Of a stretch of 64,000 bases of DNA, positions 33,527-41,266 are shown piece after piece. Below the pieces are notes generated by a model, which saw only the letters and a list, made by a program, of their open reading frames with translations, made no database searches and was not told where the DNA came from. The DNA comes from Dysosmobacter sp. Marseille-Q4140 (GTDB lineage: Bacteria > Bacillota > Clostridia > Oscillospirales > Oscillospiraceae): assembly GCA_018228705.1 (NCBI GenBank), contig CP073694.1, forward strand, positions 2,666,001-2,730,000, given 5' to 3'. A program made the position numbers and the translations under genes. Within the stretch, counting starts at the first letter, position 1, and the number at the start of each line of letters is the position of its first letter.

Positions 33527-34936
33527 TCACCATCTCAGACGGTAGACCCGGCCGGATCCGGTGTCCTCTGCTGTGACGATGTCCTCCGCCAGCAGGGAGC
33601 GGAGACAGTCGGCGGCAATGGAGGGCTCCAGGCCCAGGCGGTCTGCGATCTCCCCGGCGGAGGCGGATACCTGTTCCGTCAGAAGATCGATGACGGCGTC
33701 GCTGCGCAGCCGGCGCACGGCGGGATGGCTGTCCCGGCGGGCGGCGGCCTCCGCCCCAGTGGGCGGTGCCATGTCCAGTTCCAGCGTGGTCCGTTCCGGG
33801 TCCAGTTCCTCCCGGATCCGGGGCGCCGGCCAGCCCTGACGGCGCCAGACGGCATAGATGCCGGGGATACCGCCGCCGTCCCCGCGCCCAAGGCTCACCA
33901 GCTGGAAAAGCCGAACCAGTCCCAGATTCCGGGGATCGGATACGCCGCCGCTGCGGGCCGCGTCCACGTCGATGCAAAAGGCACCGGGGTTGGTCAGACG
34001 AATGCTCCGCGGTTCCCGGCGGACCAGGATACCGCCCGTACCCCGATAGTCGGCGTTGACCAGGCAGTTGGCCAGCGCTTCCCCCACGGCATCGGCCACA
34101 GCGGGATCCGCGTCCCAGGTCAGAGCCCGGCGGACCCGGAGATAGAAGTCAAAAACATTGCCGCTCCAGTCCCCGGCGGAGGAGACCAGGGCCATGGCTT
34201 CTCCCTCTTTGGGGCAGTCCCGGTAGTCCAGCCGGTAACGGGGGAAAACGGCAGTGATGGCCTCCGCCCGGCCAAACATCAAAAGACCTGCCGCCGTGGG
34301 GCGGAGGACGCCGCTTTCATCGGCGGCCGCGGCGCCCAGGCGGGTCAGCAGCGCTGCCCGGTCCAGGTCCCGCCAGCCCTGGTCGGGCCGCTCCCGTTCC
34401 AGCCGCAGCCGGTAGCGCCGCAGTGTCCCGGCGTCCAGGGCCTCCAGATCCGCCCCGTCCAGAGGCCGGGTGTCGGCGGACCGGACCGCCGCCGCCTCCA
34501 GCATCCGCCGGACCTCCTCCCGGGAGCAGCGGTAGTCGCCGTCGCCCCGGCGGCGGTAGGTGCCGGTCATGGGGTCGCCGCCCACATATACCGGCCGGTC
34601 GTATCGCCGGGCCCGGGGGATCTCGATGGCCACGATGCGCCTGCCCTCCACCTCCACCACGCTGACGCTGCGTTCGGAGAGAATGTTGACGCTGACCCGG
34701 CGGGGGTCATTGAGGATCTCCCGGAACTCCCGGATCAGCCACTGGGGATCCGGCAGGTCCACCGGCCGCAGGGAGTGGTCCGGCAGCTCCTCCACTCCCA
34801 GCAGAAGGATGCCGCCCAGAGTGTTGGCGAAGGCAGAGTAGGTCTCCCACAGGCTCTCCGGCAGCCCGCCGGTGGATAGCTTGGCTTCGATGCGGTTGTT
34901 TTCCCGGTATCGCTGGATGTTGTGCAGGTCGATCAT
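33527..34936 (-). CDS. AlbA_2 / Schlafen-type ATP-binding regulator
   Basis: A 469-residue protein with an N-terminal AlbA_2 (Schlafen AAA-4-like) domain (about residues 10-150; IEAKLSTGGLPESLWETYSAFANTLGG, where E and the AFAN segment are characteristic), a GHKL-like ATPase region in the middle (VADAVGEALANCLVNADY near 285-302, an N-box-like element) and a C-terminal winged helix (SAGEIADRLGLEPSIAADCLRSLL). Family members are annotated as putative transcriptional regulators; some Schlafen-like proteins act in phage defence. The start MIDLHNIQ at 34936 follows GGGAGGGACGG. It is monocistronic between terminators. Confidence 0.82.
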   Translation of the reverse strand: MIDLHNIQRYRENNRIEAKLSTGGLPESLWETYSAFANTLGGILLLGVEELPDHSLRPVDLPDPQWLIREFREILNDPRRVSVNILSERSVSVVEVEGRRIVAIEIPRARRYDRPVYVGGDPMTGTYRRRGDGDYRCSREEVRRMLEAAAVRSADTRPLDGADLEALDAGTLRRYRLRLERERPDQGWRDLDRAALLTRLGAAAADESGVLRPTAAGLLMFGRAEAITAVFPRYRLDYRDCPKEGEAMALVSSAGDWSGNVFDFYLRVRRALTWDADPAVADAVGEALANCLVNADYRGTGGILVRREPRSIRLTNPGAFCIDVDAARSGGVSDPRNLGLVRLFQLVSLGRGDGGGIPGIYAVWRRQGWPAPRIREELDPERTTLELDMAPPTGAEAAARRDSHPAVRRLRSDAVIDLLTEQVSASAGEIADRLGLEPSIAADCLRSLLAEDIVTAEDTGSGRVYRLRW

Positions 34937-34969
34937 CCGCCGTCCCTCCCGGTGTGCTTTGTTGGTTTC

Positions 34970-34998
34970 ATTATAGTGACGGCGGAGATAAAACACAA
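34970..34998 (-). promoter_or_regulatory. Promoter of the AlbA_2/Schlafen-type gene
   Basis: On the minus strand TTGTGT (34993-34998), 17-base spacer, TATAAT (34970-34975). Confidence 0.75.
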
Positions 34999-35013
34999 CG
35001 AAAACTTCCCAGG

Positions 35014-35045
35014 GAAAAAGGACGCCTGTCGGGCGTCCTTTTTCC
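35014..35045 (-). terminator. Terminator ending the minus-strand surface-protein cluster
   Basis: AAAAAGGACGCC / GGCGTCCTTTTT symmetrical stem with A and T runs on either side, directly downstream of the Cys-rich ORF. Confidence 0.88.
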
Positions 35046-35059
35046 GGTGTCCGGGCGGT

Positions 35060-35443
35060 TCAGCAGCGGTTGAAGAGGTACTGCCAGCTGTCCCGCCGCC
35101 AGCGGCAGCAGTCCCGGCGGCAGAAGATCTCCACGTTGCCGCCGGGCGGCAGTACCACCCGCAGCGTCACGCGGCTGCCGCAGCTCCGACGCAGCGTCAG
35201 GACGTAGTCCCCCGGTGCCAGGAAACCGAAGAGGATCTCTCCCTGACAAAGCGGCGACCGGGCCCAGCAGCTGCAGCCGCTGCCGGGCTGCAGGACCGCG
35301 GTGTCTCCGGGCCGGAAATCCTTCAGGAGCAGGCGGATGCCGCACCGGCGGCATCCGCCCTCCAGGCACAGGGGAACGTCCGCCTCGCCTCCGTCGCAGA
35401 GGCAGAAGCGGCGGACTGCCTGGATGCCCCGGTCGGGTCTTAC
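35060..35443 (-). CDS. Cys-rich ORF with no standard start codon
   Basis: An open frame of about 127 codons that directly follows the stop of the carboxypeptidase-regulatory-type gene in the -1 frame. It contains 13 cysteines (FCLC, GCRRC, GCSCW, FCRRDCC and others) and looks protein-like in composition. After the upstream stop there is no ATG, GTG or TTG until deep in the frame; the only ATG in frame is 35590, well inside the previous gene. It may be a frameshifted C-terminal extension, a gene with an unusual start, or a decayed gene. Cys-rich proteins are common on spore surfaces, but its function is unknown. Confidence 0.4.
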   Translation of the reverse strand, partial: VRPDRGIQAVRRFCLCDGGEADVPLCLEGGCRRCGIRLLLKDFRPGDTAVLQPGSGCSCWARSPLCQGEILFGFLAPGDYVLTLRRSCGSRVTLRVVLPPGGNVEIFCRRDCCRWRRDSWQYLFNRC

Positions 35444-36306
35444 TGCTCCAGCTTGGCCTTGACCAGATATTCCCCGCCGGTGACGCCGCCGAACAGGTAC
35501 TTTCCCGCGTCGTTGGTCTTGGTGGTGGCAATCAGCAGCTCCTGGGACACGCCCGCCACCGTCACCACCTGGTACAAACCCACGAAGCATCCGGCCACCG
35601 CCGCGCCGGTGTTGTCCCGGATCATGCCGCTGACAGTGCCGTTGTAGGTGCGGCTGTCCACGGTCATGGACATGGTGACGTTGGCGATAGAGCCGCCTGC
35701 GATGACGGCGGTCATGGTGGAGGCGGCCACATAGCCCTCTGCGCTGGAGAGCAGGGTGTAGACCCCGCCGGCCAGGTCATAGAAGGCGAACTCGCCGTCA
35801 GCGGCGGAATAGGTGACGGCCAGAGTGGTGCCCAGGGCGTCCTGCAAGGTGATCTTGCCGCCGGACAGAGGGGTGGAGGTGCCCTGGAGAGGGTCCTCCA
35901 CCGTCAGCACGCCGGCGATGGTGCCCAGAGACAATGAGGCGTCTGCCGTACAGGTCAGGTTGACCTGAGTGGTGACGCCGGCGGTGAGGGTGACCCCTGC
36001 CGCGTCGCTGAGCAGGTATCCGTCCTTTACGGCTCCCAGGCTGTACGTGCCGGCGGGGATGCCGGAGAGGGTATAGGCGCCGGAGGCGTCGGTCATGGTG
36101 TGCTGATAGGGCAGGCCCGCGCTGTCGAACAGCTTGACAGTGGCGTCAGCCACGGGGACGGCGCCGTCGGTGACCACGCCGTATACCGTGGCCAGGGAGG
36201 CGGCGGCAGGGGGCAGCTCCAGGTCCACGTTGACCTCCTGCATTCCCTGGATGTCAAAATTCTGGCTGTACTGCAAGCTCAGCAGGTCCTGTTTGATATC
36301 GGCCAT
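35440..36306 (-). CDS. Protein with three carboxypeptidase-regulatory-like (prealbumin-fold) repeats
   Basis: A 288-residue protein made of three beta-sandwich repeats of the carboxypeptidase-regulatory / SdrD_B type (about residues 40-120, 125-215 and 220-288), with repeated motifs such as GAYTLSGIPAGTYSLGAVKDGYL, GEFAFYDLAGGVYTLLSSAEGY and GKYLFGGVTGGEYLVKAKLEQ. It has no signal peptide or anchor, so it is either cytoplasmic or assembled on a forespore by the mother cell. The start MADIKQDLL at 36306 follows AGGAGG on the minus strand. It lies 18 bases after the membrane-protein gene. Confidence 0.8.
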   Translation of the reverse strand: MADIKQDLLSLQYSQNFDIQGMQEVNVDLELPPAAASLATVYGVVTDGAVPVADATVKLFDSAGLPYQHTMTDASGAYTLSGIPAGTYSLGAVKDGYLLSDAAGVTLTAGVTTQVNLTCTADASLSLGTIAGVLTVEDPLQGTSTPLSGGKITLQDALGTTLAVTYSAADGEFAFYDLAGGVYTLLSSAEGYVAASTMTAVIAGGSIANVTMSMTVDSRTYNGTVSGMIRDNTGAAVAGCFVGLYQVVTVAGVSQELLIATTKTNDAGKYLFGGVTGGEYLVKAKLEQ

Positions 36307-36324
36307 GAGAATCCTCCTGTTAGA

Positions 36325-36936
36325 TCATGATTGTTTGTCGGTATGGGCGGGGCAGCCGATGAGAAAGCCCACGCAGCCGGAGACGAAGTCCCGGAACTGG
36401 ACCACTGTGGCGGCCACGGAGTCAGACTCCGCCGCAGTCAGATCCCACTGGCTCAGGTTCCGCAGAACCAGCAGCGTCACCAGACAGAACAGCCCGATAC
36501 AGGTGGCCACGGCCACTTGCAGGCAGTTGGCGGCGTCATCTCCGGCGGAAGAATCCGGGGTGCTGTCAGCGGTCCCGGCGGTATCCGGCGCGGCGGCCTG
36601 GCCGCCGTCGGAAAAACCGATACGGTCCATGGGTGCGGCAGGGTCCGCCGGCAAGCCTTTCCCCGTCTCCAGCTTACGCGGCGGCAGTGAGGCGGGTGTC
36701 TGTCCGGCGGTGTGGCGGATGAAATTGGCGCTGAGGAAATAACCGAAAATGGCTGCGGCGGAGGTGCGGACGATGATGTCGATATCCTCTGTCGCCTGTC
36801 CGGCGCCGGCCGGACAGAAAATGCTGTATGCGGACTGGATCAGCAGCACCAGCATAAATACCAGCAGCCCCTTATCCACAGGATGGATCCGGTCCAGAAG
36901 GCCGCGGAGACCGCAGCGGCCCGGCGCGGGGCTCAT
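36325..36936 (-). CDS. Uncharacterised membrane protein in the surface-protein cluster
   Basis: A 203-residue protein I do not recognise. Three hydrophobic segments are visible (about residues 22-42, 55-68 and 141-160), separated by a Pro/Ala/Asp-rich linker (about 78-135) and ending with DFVSGCVGFLIGCPAH. ATG 36936 follows CAGGAGG. It lies between the DUF11 gene and the carboxypeptidase-regulatory-type gene on the same strand, and so probably is part of that operon. Confidence 0.65.
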   Translation of the reverse strand: MSPAPGRCGLRGLLDRIHPVDKGLLVFMLVLLIQSAYSIFCPAGAGQATEDIDIIVRTSAAAIFGYFLSANFIRHTAGQTPASLPPRKLETGKGLPADPAAPMDRIGFSDGGQAAAPDTAGTADSTPDSSAGDDAANCLQVAVATCIGLFCLVTLLVLRNLSQWDLTAAESDSVAATVVQFRDFVSGCVGFLIGCPAHTDKQS

Positions 36937-36977
36937 AAGGGCACCTCCTGCGGTACCGGCGGAGCGGGAAAGAACAT
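36933..36977 (-). CDS. Possible 14-residue peptide overlapping the next gene
   Basis: ATG 36977 follows AAAGGAG at a normal spacing of seven bases and encodes a 14-residue Pro-rich peptide whose TGA overlaps the ATG of the membrane-protein gene (ATGA). It may be a coupling peptide or chance. The rest of 36978-37216 holds nothing I can support. Confidence 0.25.
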   Translation of the reverse strand: MFFPAPPVPQEVPL

Positions 36978-37216
36978 GGAGACGCTCCTTTCTGAGATGG
37001 GCGGGAGATGTCCGCAGGACCCGTAGGTCGCTGCGGACGTTTTGTCACAGAGGGCAGAGAAGAAAGATCCGGTCCTCCAGCCGTACGATAACTGTGTTGC
37101 TGAAAAGAGGCCGGCCCTGAAAACGCACCTGAGCGCGGTTGTGCAGAAAATGGGTGAATCGGGCGGGAATTGCCCGTTTGTGCCCGCAGTCACAAGGCGC
37201 GCAGCGGTTGATACAG

Positions 37217-37597
37217 TTAAACGGAGCCGCCTGTAACCTGCACTTGAAAGGTGATGACGGCGCTCCCTGCTGCGGGAACGGAGGGGATCGTATAGCTGAG
37301 GGTGCTGCCGGCCACAGTGGGAACAGCGGAGACATCGTTGACCTTGAAGGTGTCGGTGAGATATGCACAGCCCTGAGGCAGCGTGTCGGTGAAGGGAAGG
37401 TCGGAGAGCGCGGTAAGAGACACATTGGTGATGGTGACCGTGTAGGTCAGGGTTTCGCCGATGCTGGCGGAGAGCTTATCCACAGCTTTGACCACAGTGG
37501 GCGGCAGAGACAGCAGAGTGGAGACGGTGTTGCTGAGAATGCTGGTACCCTCAAAGGAGACGCTGGCGCTATTGTCCAGCCGGTTGATAAGAGCCAT
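37217..37597 (-). CDS. DUF11-domain protein (spore-surface type candidate)
   Basis: A 126-residue protein with a single DUF11 beta-sandwich: PPTVVKAVDKLSASIGETLTYTVTITN (about residues 32-58), FTDTLPQG (about 69-76) and the closing TIPSVPAAGSAVITFQVQV. The short MALIN-type start without a signal peptide resembles small clostridial DUF11 proteins that recur in arrays. Start ATG 37597 follows AAAGGATG. A sigma-K-like element lies just upstream. I infer possible mother-cell expression; this is not proven. Confidence 0.75.
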   Translation of the reverse strand: MALINRLDNSASVSFEGTSILSNTVSTLLSLPPTVVKAVDKLSASIGETLTYTVTITNVSLTALSDLPFTDTLPQGCAYLTDTFKVNDVSAVPTVAGSTLSYTIPSVPAAGSAVITFQVQVTGGSV

Positions 37598-37618
37598 TGC
37601 ATCACATCCTTTCGCATC

Positions 37619-37645
37619 CATCCTATGTGGCCGGGCTGGAAAGGT
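37619..37645 (-). promoter_or_regulatory. Candidate sigma-K-like promoter for the DUF11 cluster
   Basis: On the minus strand AC (37644-37645), 16-base spacer, CATAGGATG (37619-37627), close to the sigma-K pattern AC-N16-CATANNNT. The implied leader is very short (about 14 bases) and the ribosome site would lie at its 5' end, which is a weakness. Confidence 0.3.
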
Positions 37646-37896
37646 GCCGGGGAGAATCTGAGAGGCGGTGGAAACGGAGAGCCGGAGGGAGAGGCGAACT
37701 TGGCGTATAAAAAGAGGGGAACGTTTCTGAACAACGGGCAGTCTGAATGTCCAATCGGCCGATGTTATCATTCTTTCAATTTCTTGTGGTTCAAATGGCT
37801 TCGCGCTCTGGGCTGCGGCAAGGTCCCGCGCAGCGGATTCGATTTGGAAAGAAGGAGCAAGGGAGCGGGCGGATGACGTCTTTTTTGCCATGGGCA

Positions 37897-37933
37897 TAAA
37901 AAGACGTGGTCGCAAAGCGGACTTTGCGGCCAC
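37897..37933 (-). terminator. Third terminator-like hairpin after tRNA-Leu (diverged)
   Basis: GTGGTCGCAAAG / CTTTGCGGCCAC stem with a T run on the minus-strand 3' side; hairpin sequence differs from the other two. Confidence 0.65.
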
Positions 37934-38058
37934 GTGGAGCATTGCAACACTATAGACGCCACACTTCCAGGTTTGCACCCAAAACCAAATCGAAGCCCAG
38001 CGAAGCGGGTTCGATTTGGAAAGGAGGAGCAGCGGCGTGAGCGCGCTCTGACTTTTGT

Positions 38059-38096
38059 AAAAAAGTCGGAGCAAGCGATACAGAGCTTGCTCCGAC
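38059..38096 (-). terminator. Second terminator-like hairpin after tRNA-Leu
   Basis: GTCGGAGCAAGC / GCTTGCTCCGAC perfect stem with six T residues following on the minus strand. Confidence 0.75.
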
Positions 38097-38222
38097 GTGG
38101 AACATCGTAACACTATGGATGCCGAAACTTCCAGGTTTGCACCCAAAACCAAATCGAAGCCTAGCGAAGCGGGTTCGATTTGGAAAGGAGGAGCAGCGGC
38201 GTGAGCGCGCTCTGACTTTTGT

Positions 38223-38261
38223 AAAAAAAGTCGGAGCAAGCGATACAGAGCTTGCTCCGAC
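38223..38261 (-). terminator. Terminator directly after tRNA-Leu
   Basis: Perfect 12-bp stem GTCGGAGCAAGC / GCTTGCTCCGAC followed by seven T residues, two bases after the encoded CCA. Confidence 0.9.
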
Positions 38262-38262
38262 G

Positions 38263-38350
38263 TGGTGCCGGTGGTGGGACTCGAACCCACACGGTATCGC
38301 TACCAACGGATTTTGAGTCCGTCACGTCTACCAATTCCATCACACCGGCA
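38263..38350 (-). tRNA. tRNA-Leu (anticodon CAA), CCA encoded
   Basis: Read on the minus strand, the gene begins TGCCGGTG and ends CACCGGCA followed by an encoded CCA, giving a seven-base acceptor stem. The anticodon loop reads CTCAAAA with anticodon CAA, the variable arm is long as expected for leucine, and the T arm contains GGTTCGAGTCC. Length is 85 bases plus CCA. A perfect promoter precedes it and three terminator-like hairpins follow it. Confidence 0.96.
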
Positions 38351-38365
38351 AAACTTGTGGCCTTC

Positions 38366-38394
38366 ATTATACAGGAAGCGGCACGGGAATTCAA
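38366..38394 (-). promoter_or_regulatory. Promoter of tRNA-Leu
   Basis: On the minus strand TTGAAT (38389-38394), 17-base spacer, TATAAT (38366-38371), 16 bases before the mature tRNA end. Confidence 0.85.
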
Positions 38395-38531
38395 GTGTTG
38401 TTTTTCACGGCCTATCTCCGGAGAGGGAAACGCCTTGCTTTTTTCCGCCTGTGCCTGCATTTTGTGCGGCTTTTCCTGCGAGCAGGGGGATGGCTGCGGG
38501 AATTTTGCCAATACTAATTGTATGCCAGAAG

Positions 38532-38561
38532 TTTACCAATAGTATGTTCATATTGGGTAAA
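38532..38561. promoter_or_regulatory. Palindromic operator candidate before an XRE gene
   Basis: TTTACCAATA and TATTGGGTAAA form an inverted repeat with one extra base. It overlaps the -10 of a plausible promoter (TTGTAT 38518-38523, TAGTAT 38540-38545) and may be the autoregulatory site of the downstream regulator. Confidence 0.5.
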
Positions 38562-38586
38562 ATGCAGGAAAGGGAGGTGAGTTCCC

Positions 38587-38961
38587 GTGGAAGGAAACCA
38601 TATTGGAAATCATATTCGCGCTTTACGGCTGGCCCGAAGCATGACACAAGAGGACTTTGCAAACCGCATCAACGTGGCGAAGTCCACGGTGTCGGCTTAT
38701 GAGAACGGCTCCCGGCTTCCTTCCTACGACGTGCTGGTGAAGATTGCGGATCTGTTCCATGTGACCACAGATAACCTGCTGGGGCGGAGCAGCGGGTGTA
38801 TGATCGATGTCAGCGGCCTGACGGCGAAACAGCGCAACGCCATTCAGGACGTGGTGACCACTTACCAGGCGTTCAACCGTCTGCATCGTCAGTATGCGGC
38901 TGGGGATGTGGATGCGATTTATGACGGCGGAGATCTGAAAAGCAGGGAAGGCGGGCAGTGA
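38587..38961 (+). CDS. XRE family helix-turn-helix regulator
   Basis: A 124-residue protein with an N-terminal Cro/C1-type helix-turn-helix (about residues 7-61: IRALRLARSMTQEDFANRINVAKSTVSAYENGSRLPS) and a helical tail with a possible dimerisation role. GTG 38587 is chosen because GGAGG at 38573-38577 is nine bases upstream. It stands alone between tRNA-Leu and the lipoprotein gene; the palindrome upstream suggests autoregulation. Confidence 0.88.
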   Translation: MEGNHIGNHIRALRLARSMTQEDFANRINVAKSTVSAYENGSRLPSYDVLVKIADLFHVTTDNLLGRSSGCMIDVSGLTAKQRNAIQDVVTTYQAFNRLHRQYAAGDVDAIYDGGDLKSREGGQ

Positions 38962-39148
38962 GAAACGCGCCCGTCCTTTTTTGCGCCTGTTTGCCGGAGG
39001 ATACCGGTTTGCTTGGAAAAATGAACAGAGCGTAAAATGCCGGGAAAATCCAAAGAAATGCTACACAAACCGGTGCAGACGTGCTATGATATATGAGTTA
39101 AATTCTGCGAATTTGCGCCTTTGGGCGCGAGAGAAGGGAGGCGCCCCC

Positions 39149-40510
39149 ATGAGATATCCGCTTCGCGTGGCCGGCCTGGGACTGATGGCGGGCGTGCTGG
39201 CGCTGCTGACTACCGGCTGCGGTTTTGCCTTTTCCCCGGAGGAGCTGTACAGCCTGCCGGCCCTTCCGGCGGAATATACGGAGCTGAACAACAGCATCAG
39301 CCAGATGATCGACAGCGGCGCCGAATATGCCGCTCCGGTCTCCGGCACCAATATCCAGCCGGTGCAGATGAAGGATCTGGACGGTGACGGACAGCAGGAG
39401 GCAGTGGCCTTCTTCCGCAACTCCGCCGACGAAAAGCCGCTGAAAATCTGCATCTACACGGCGGACGGGGAACGCTATGAACAGACCGCCGTCATCGAGG
39501 GCAGCGGCACCGCCATTTACAGCATCGAGTACAGCGATCTGGACAACGACGGCCGGCAGGAGCTGATCGTGGGCTGGCGCGTCAGCACTGACGCCCAGGC
39601 TTTGACAGTCTACTCTCTGCGGACCGGCCGTCCGGAGGAGCTGATGCGAACCAATTACGTCAAATACGCCATTACCGACTTGGACCAGGACCAGATGAAG
39701 GAGTTGGTGGTGCTGCGGCCCGATGAGATGGGCAGCGGCCTGGCGGATTACTACTGCTGGGAGGAGAGCAGCCTGAGTCTGCGCTCCTATGCCCGGATCT
39801 CCAGTACCATGGCCGAGCTCAGCGGCCAGCAGGGGCGGGTCCAGAAGGGAACGCTGTCCGGCGGCGCGCCGGCGCTGTTCATCACCGGCGTGGAAGATGC
39901 CTCCTGGTCCGTGACCGACATCCTTACGGTTCGGGACGGGGAGCTGAGCAACCTGCTGCTGTCCGATGTCACCGGCGTCTCCGGGGAGATCGTGGCATAC
40001 AGCGGCCTCTATCCCACGGATATCAATGGAGACGGTGTCACGGAGCTGCCTCAGCCCCTGAGTGTCTCCGCCTGGACCGGCTGGGAGTGGAGCACCTACC
40101 AGTGGGTGAACTGGCGCAGCTACGACAGTGCCGGCACCGAGAAGCAGGTGGTCAGCACCTATCACAACACGGAGGACGGCTGGTATCTGCAGATGCCGGA
40201 GGAGTGGCGGGGCCGGATTCTGGTCAGCCGCGTCACCGGTCAGGACGAGATCACCGTGGTGTTCTCCATCCTGGGAGAGGACCCGGAGGAGGAGCCCCAG
40301 CCGTTTTTGAAGATCACCGCCCTGACCGGTTCCAGCCGGGAGATCAAGGCGACTCGGGGCGGGCGGATCATCCTGCGGCGGCAGGTGGAGCGGATCTTCA
40401 CCGCGGAGCTGCTGGATGCCAACGATACCTGGGAATACGGCGTGACCGAGGATGAGGTCCGGGAGGCGTTCAACCTGATCACCACAGAGTGGCTGGCAGG
40501 GGACAACTGA
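39149..40510 (+). CDS. Lipoprotein with calcium-loop (FG-GAP/VCBS-like) repeats
   Basis: A 453-residue lipoprotein: signal peptide with lipobox LLTTGC (cysteine near residue 24), then repeated Asp-rich loops DLDGDGQQEAVAF, DLDNDGRQELIVGW, DLDQDQMKELVVL and DINGDGVTEL, typical of calcium-binding beta-propeller-like repeats. Membrane-anchored on the outer face of the cell membrane. ATG 39149 has GGAGG seven bases upstream. It lies 22 bases before a response regulator and histidine kinase, so it may be a sensory accessory protein of that two-component system; that link is inference. Confidence 0.82.
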   Translation: MRYPLRVAGLGLMAGVLALLTTGCGFAFSPEELYSLPALPAEYTELNNSISQMIDSGAEYAAPVSGTNIQPVQMKDLDGDGQQEAVAFFRNSADEKPLKICIYTADGERYEQTAVIEGSGTAIYSIEYSDLDNDGRQELIVGWRVSTDAQALTVYSLRTGRPEELMRTNYVKYAITDLDQDQMKELVVLRPDEMGSGLADYYCWEESSLSLRSYARISSTMAELSGQQGRVQKGTLSGGAPALFITGVEDASWSVTDILTVRDGELSNLLLSDVTGVSGEIVAYSGLYPTDINGDGVTELPQPLSVSAWTGWEWSTYQWVNWRSYDSAGTEKQVVSTYHNTEDGWYLQMPEEWRGRILVSRVTGQDEITVVFSILGEDPEEEPQPFLKITALTGSSREIKATRGGRIILRRQVERIFTAELLDANDTWEYGVTEDEVREAFNLITTEWLAGDN

Positions 40511-40532
40511 CCGGCGGAAAGGACAGGAGCGT

Positions 40533-41219
40533 ATGAAAAAAGTATTGGTTCTGGAGGATGAGTCCAGTATCCGCAGCTTTATCGTCATCAATCTGCGCCG
40601 GGGCGGCTACGACGTGATCGAGGCTGAGACCGGCGAGGAGGCCCTGGAGCAGCTGAAGGAGAACCCCGATGTGAAGGTGGCGCTGCTGGACATCATGCTG
40701 CCCGGCATCGACGGGTTCGAGGTCTGCCGCCGCATCCGGGCCACCAACACGAAGATCGGCATTATCATGCTGACGGCCCGGTCCCAGGAGATGGACAAGG
40801 TGACGGGCCTCATGACCGGCGCCGACGACTATGTGACCAAACCCTTCTCCCCGGCGGAGCTGACCGCCCGGGTGGACGCCCTGTTCCGCCGGGCCGGCGG
40901 CGAGGAGCCGGTGCAGACCGGTGAGATCCGTCAGGATCCCTTCCTGCTGAACACCCGGAACCGGACCCTGGAGAAAAACGGCGAGCGGATCAAGCTGACC
41001 CAGGTGGAATATTCCATCATGAAGATGTTTATGGAAAACCCCGGCAAGGCCTTGTCCCGGGAGGAGATTCTGGACATGGTCTGGGGCCGGGACTACTTCG
41101 GCGAGCTGAAGATCGTGGATGTGAACATCCGCCGTCTGCGGCTGAAGATCGAGGACAACGTGCAGAACCCCACCTACATCACCACCGTGTGGGGCTACGG
41201 CTACAAGTGGGGGTTCTGA
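40533..41219 (+). CDS. OmpR/PhoB-type response regulator
   Basis: A 228-residue DNA-binding response regulator. The receiver domain has the acidic pair near residues 9-10 (LEDE), the phosphoacceptor aspartate at about residue 53 in LLDIMLPG and the conserved lysine in VTKPFSP near residue 102. The C-terminal winged helix (about 130-228) ends with TVWGYGYKW, as in PhoB-type proteins. It is paired with the histidine kinase encoded 47 bases downstream. Confidence 0.96.
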   Translation: MKKVLVLEDESSIRSFIVINLRRGGYDVIEAETGEEALEQLKENPDVKVALLDIMLPGIDGFEVCRRIRATNTKIGIIMLTARSQEMDKVTGLMTGADDYVTKPFSPAELTARVDALFRRAGGEEPVQTGEIRQDPFLLNTRNRTLEKNGERIKLTQVEYSIMKMFMENPGKALSREEILDMVWGRDYFGELKIVDVNIRRLRLKIEDNVQNPTYITTVWGYGYKWGF

Positions 41220-41266
41220 GCCGCCGCTGAGGCGCAGCTGGATCACGACAGAGAGGAGGACAGGCC

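Larger units (their letters stand above)
37800..38262 (-). repeat. 164-base repeat units carrying terminator hairpins downstream of tRNA-Leu
   Basis: Unit 37964-38127 is repeated almost exactly at 38128-38262 (period 164; the second copy is cut short by the tRNA 3' end). A third, diverged unit covers roughly 37800-37963. Each unit, read on the minus strand, has CCACG, a 12-bp hairpin and a T run. The sequence between hairpins (containing GGTTTTGGGTGCAAACC and a GTGTTACGATG or GTGTTGCAATG element) encodes nothing convincing. The remaining 37646-37800 contains no gene I can support. Confidence 0.85.

Noticed and set aside
36978..37193. Minus-strand open frame filling the spacer between DUF11 and the membrane-protein gene
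   Set aside because: No ribosome site at its start and no protein-like features; only the last 14 codons have a plausible start.
37990..38200. GGGTTCGATTTGG segments in the repeats, considered as tRNA T-arm remnants
   Set aside because: The matching 3' stem and acceptor are absent, so no tRNA or pseudo-tRNA can be supported.
37800..38262. CRISPR array
   Set aside because: Only two to three units of 164 bases with internal hairpins; no short regular repeats with unique spacers.
37598..38290. Open frame extending the DUF11 gene upstream through the 164-base repeats
   Set aside because: It translates noncoding repeat and terminator hairpins; MALIN start at 37597 has a ribosome site and matches the family.
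39071..39110. TATGAT near 39085 as promoter of the lipoprotein operon
   Set aside because: A -10-like element is present but no acceptable -35 at the right distance, so I did not list it.
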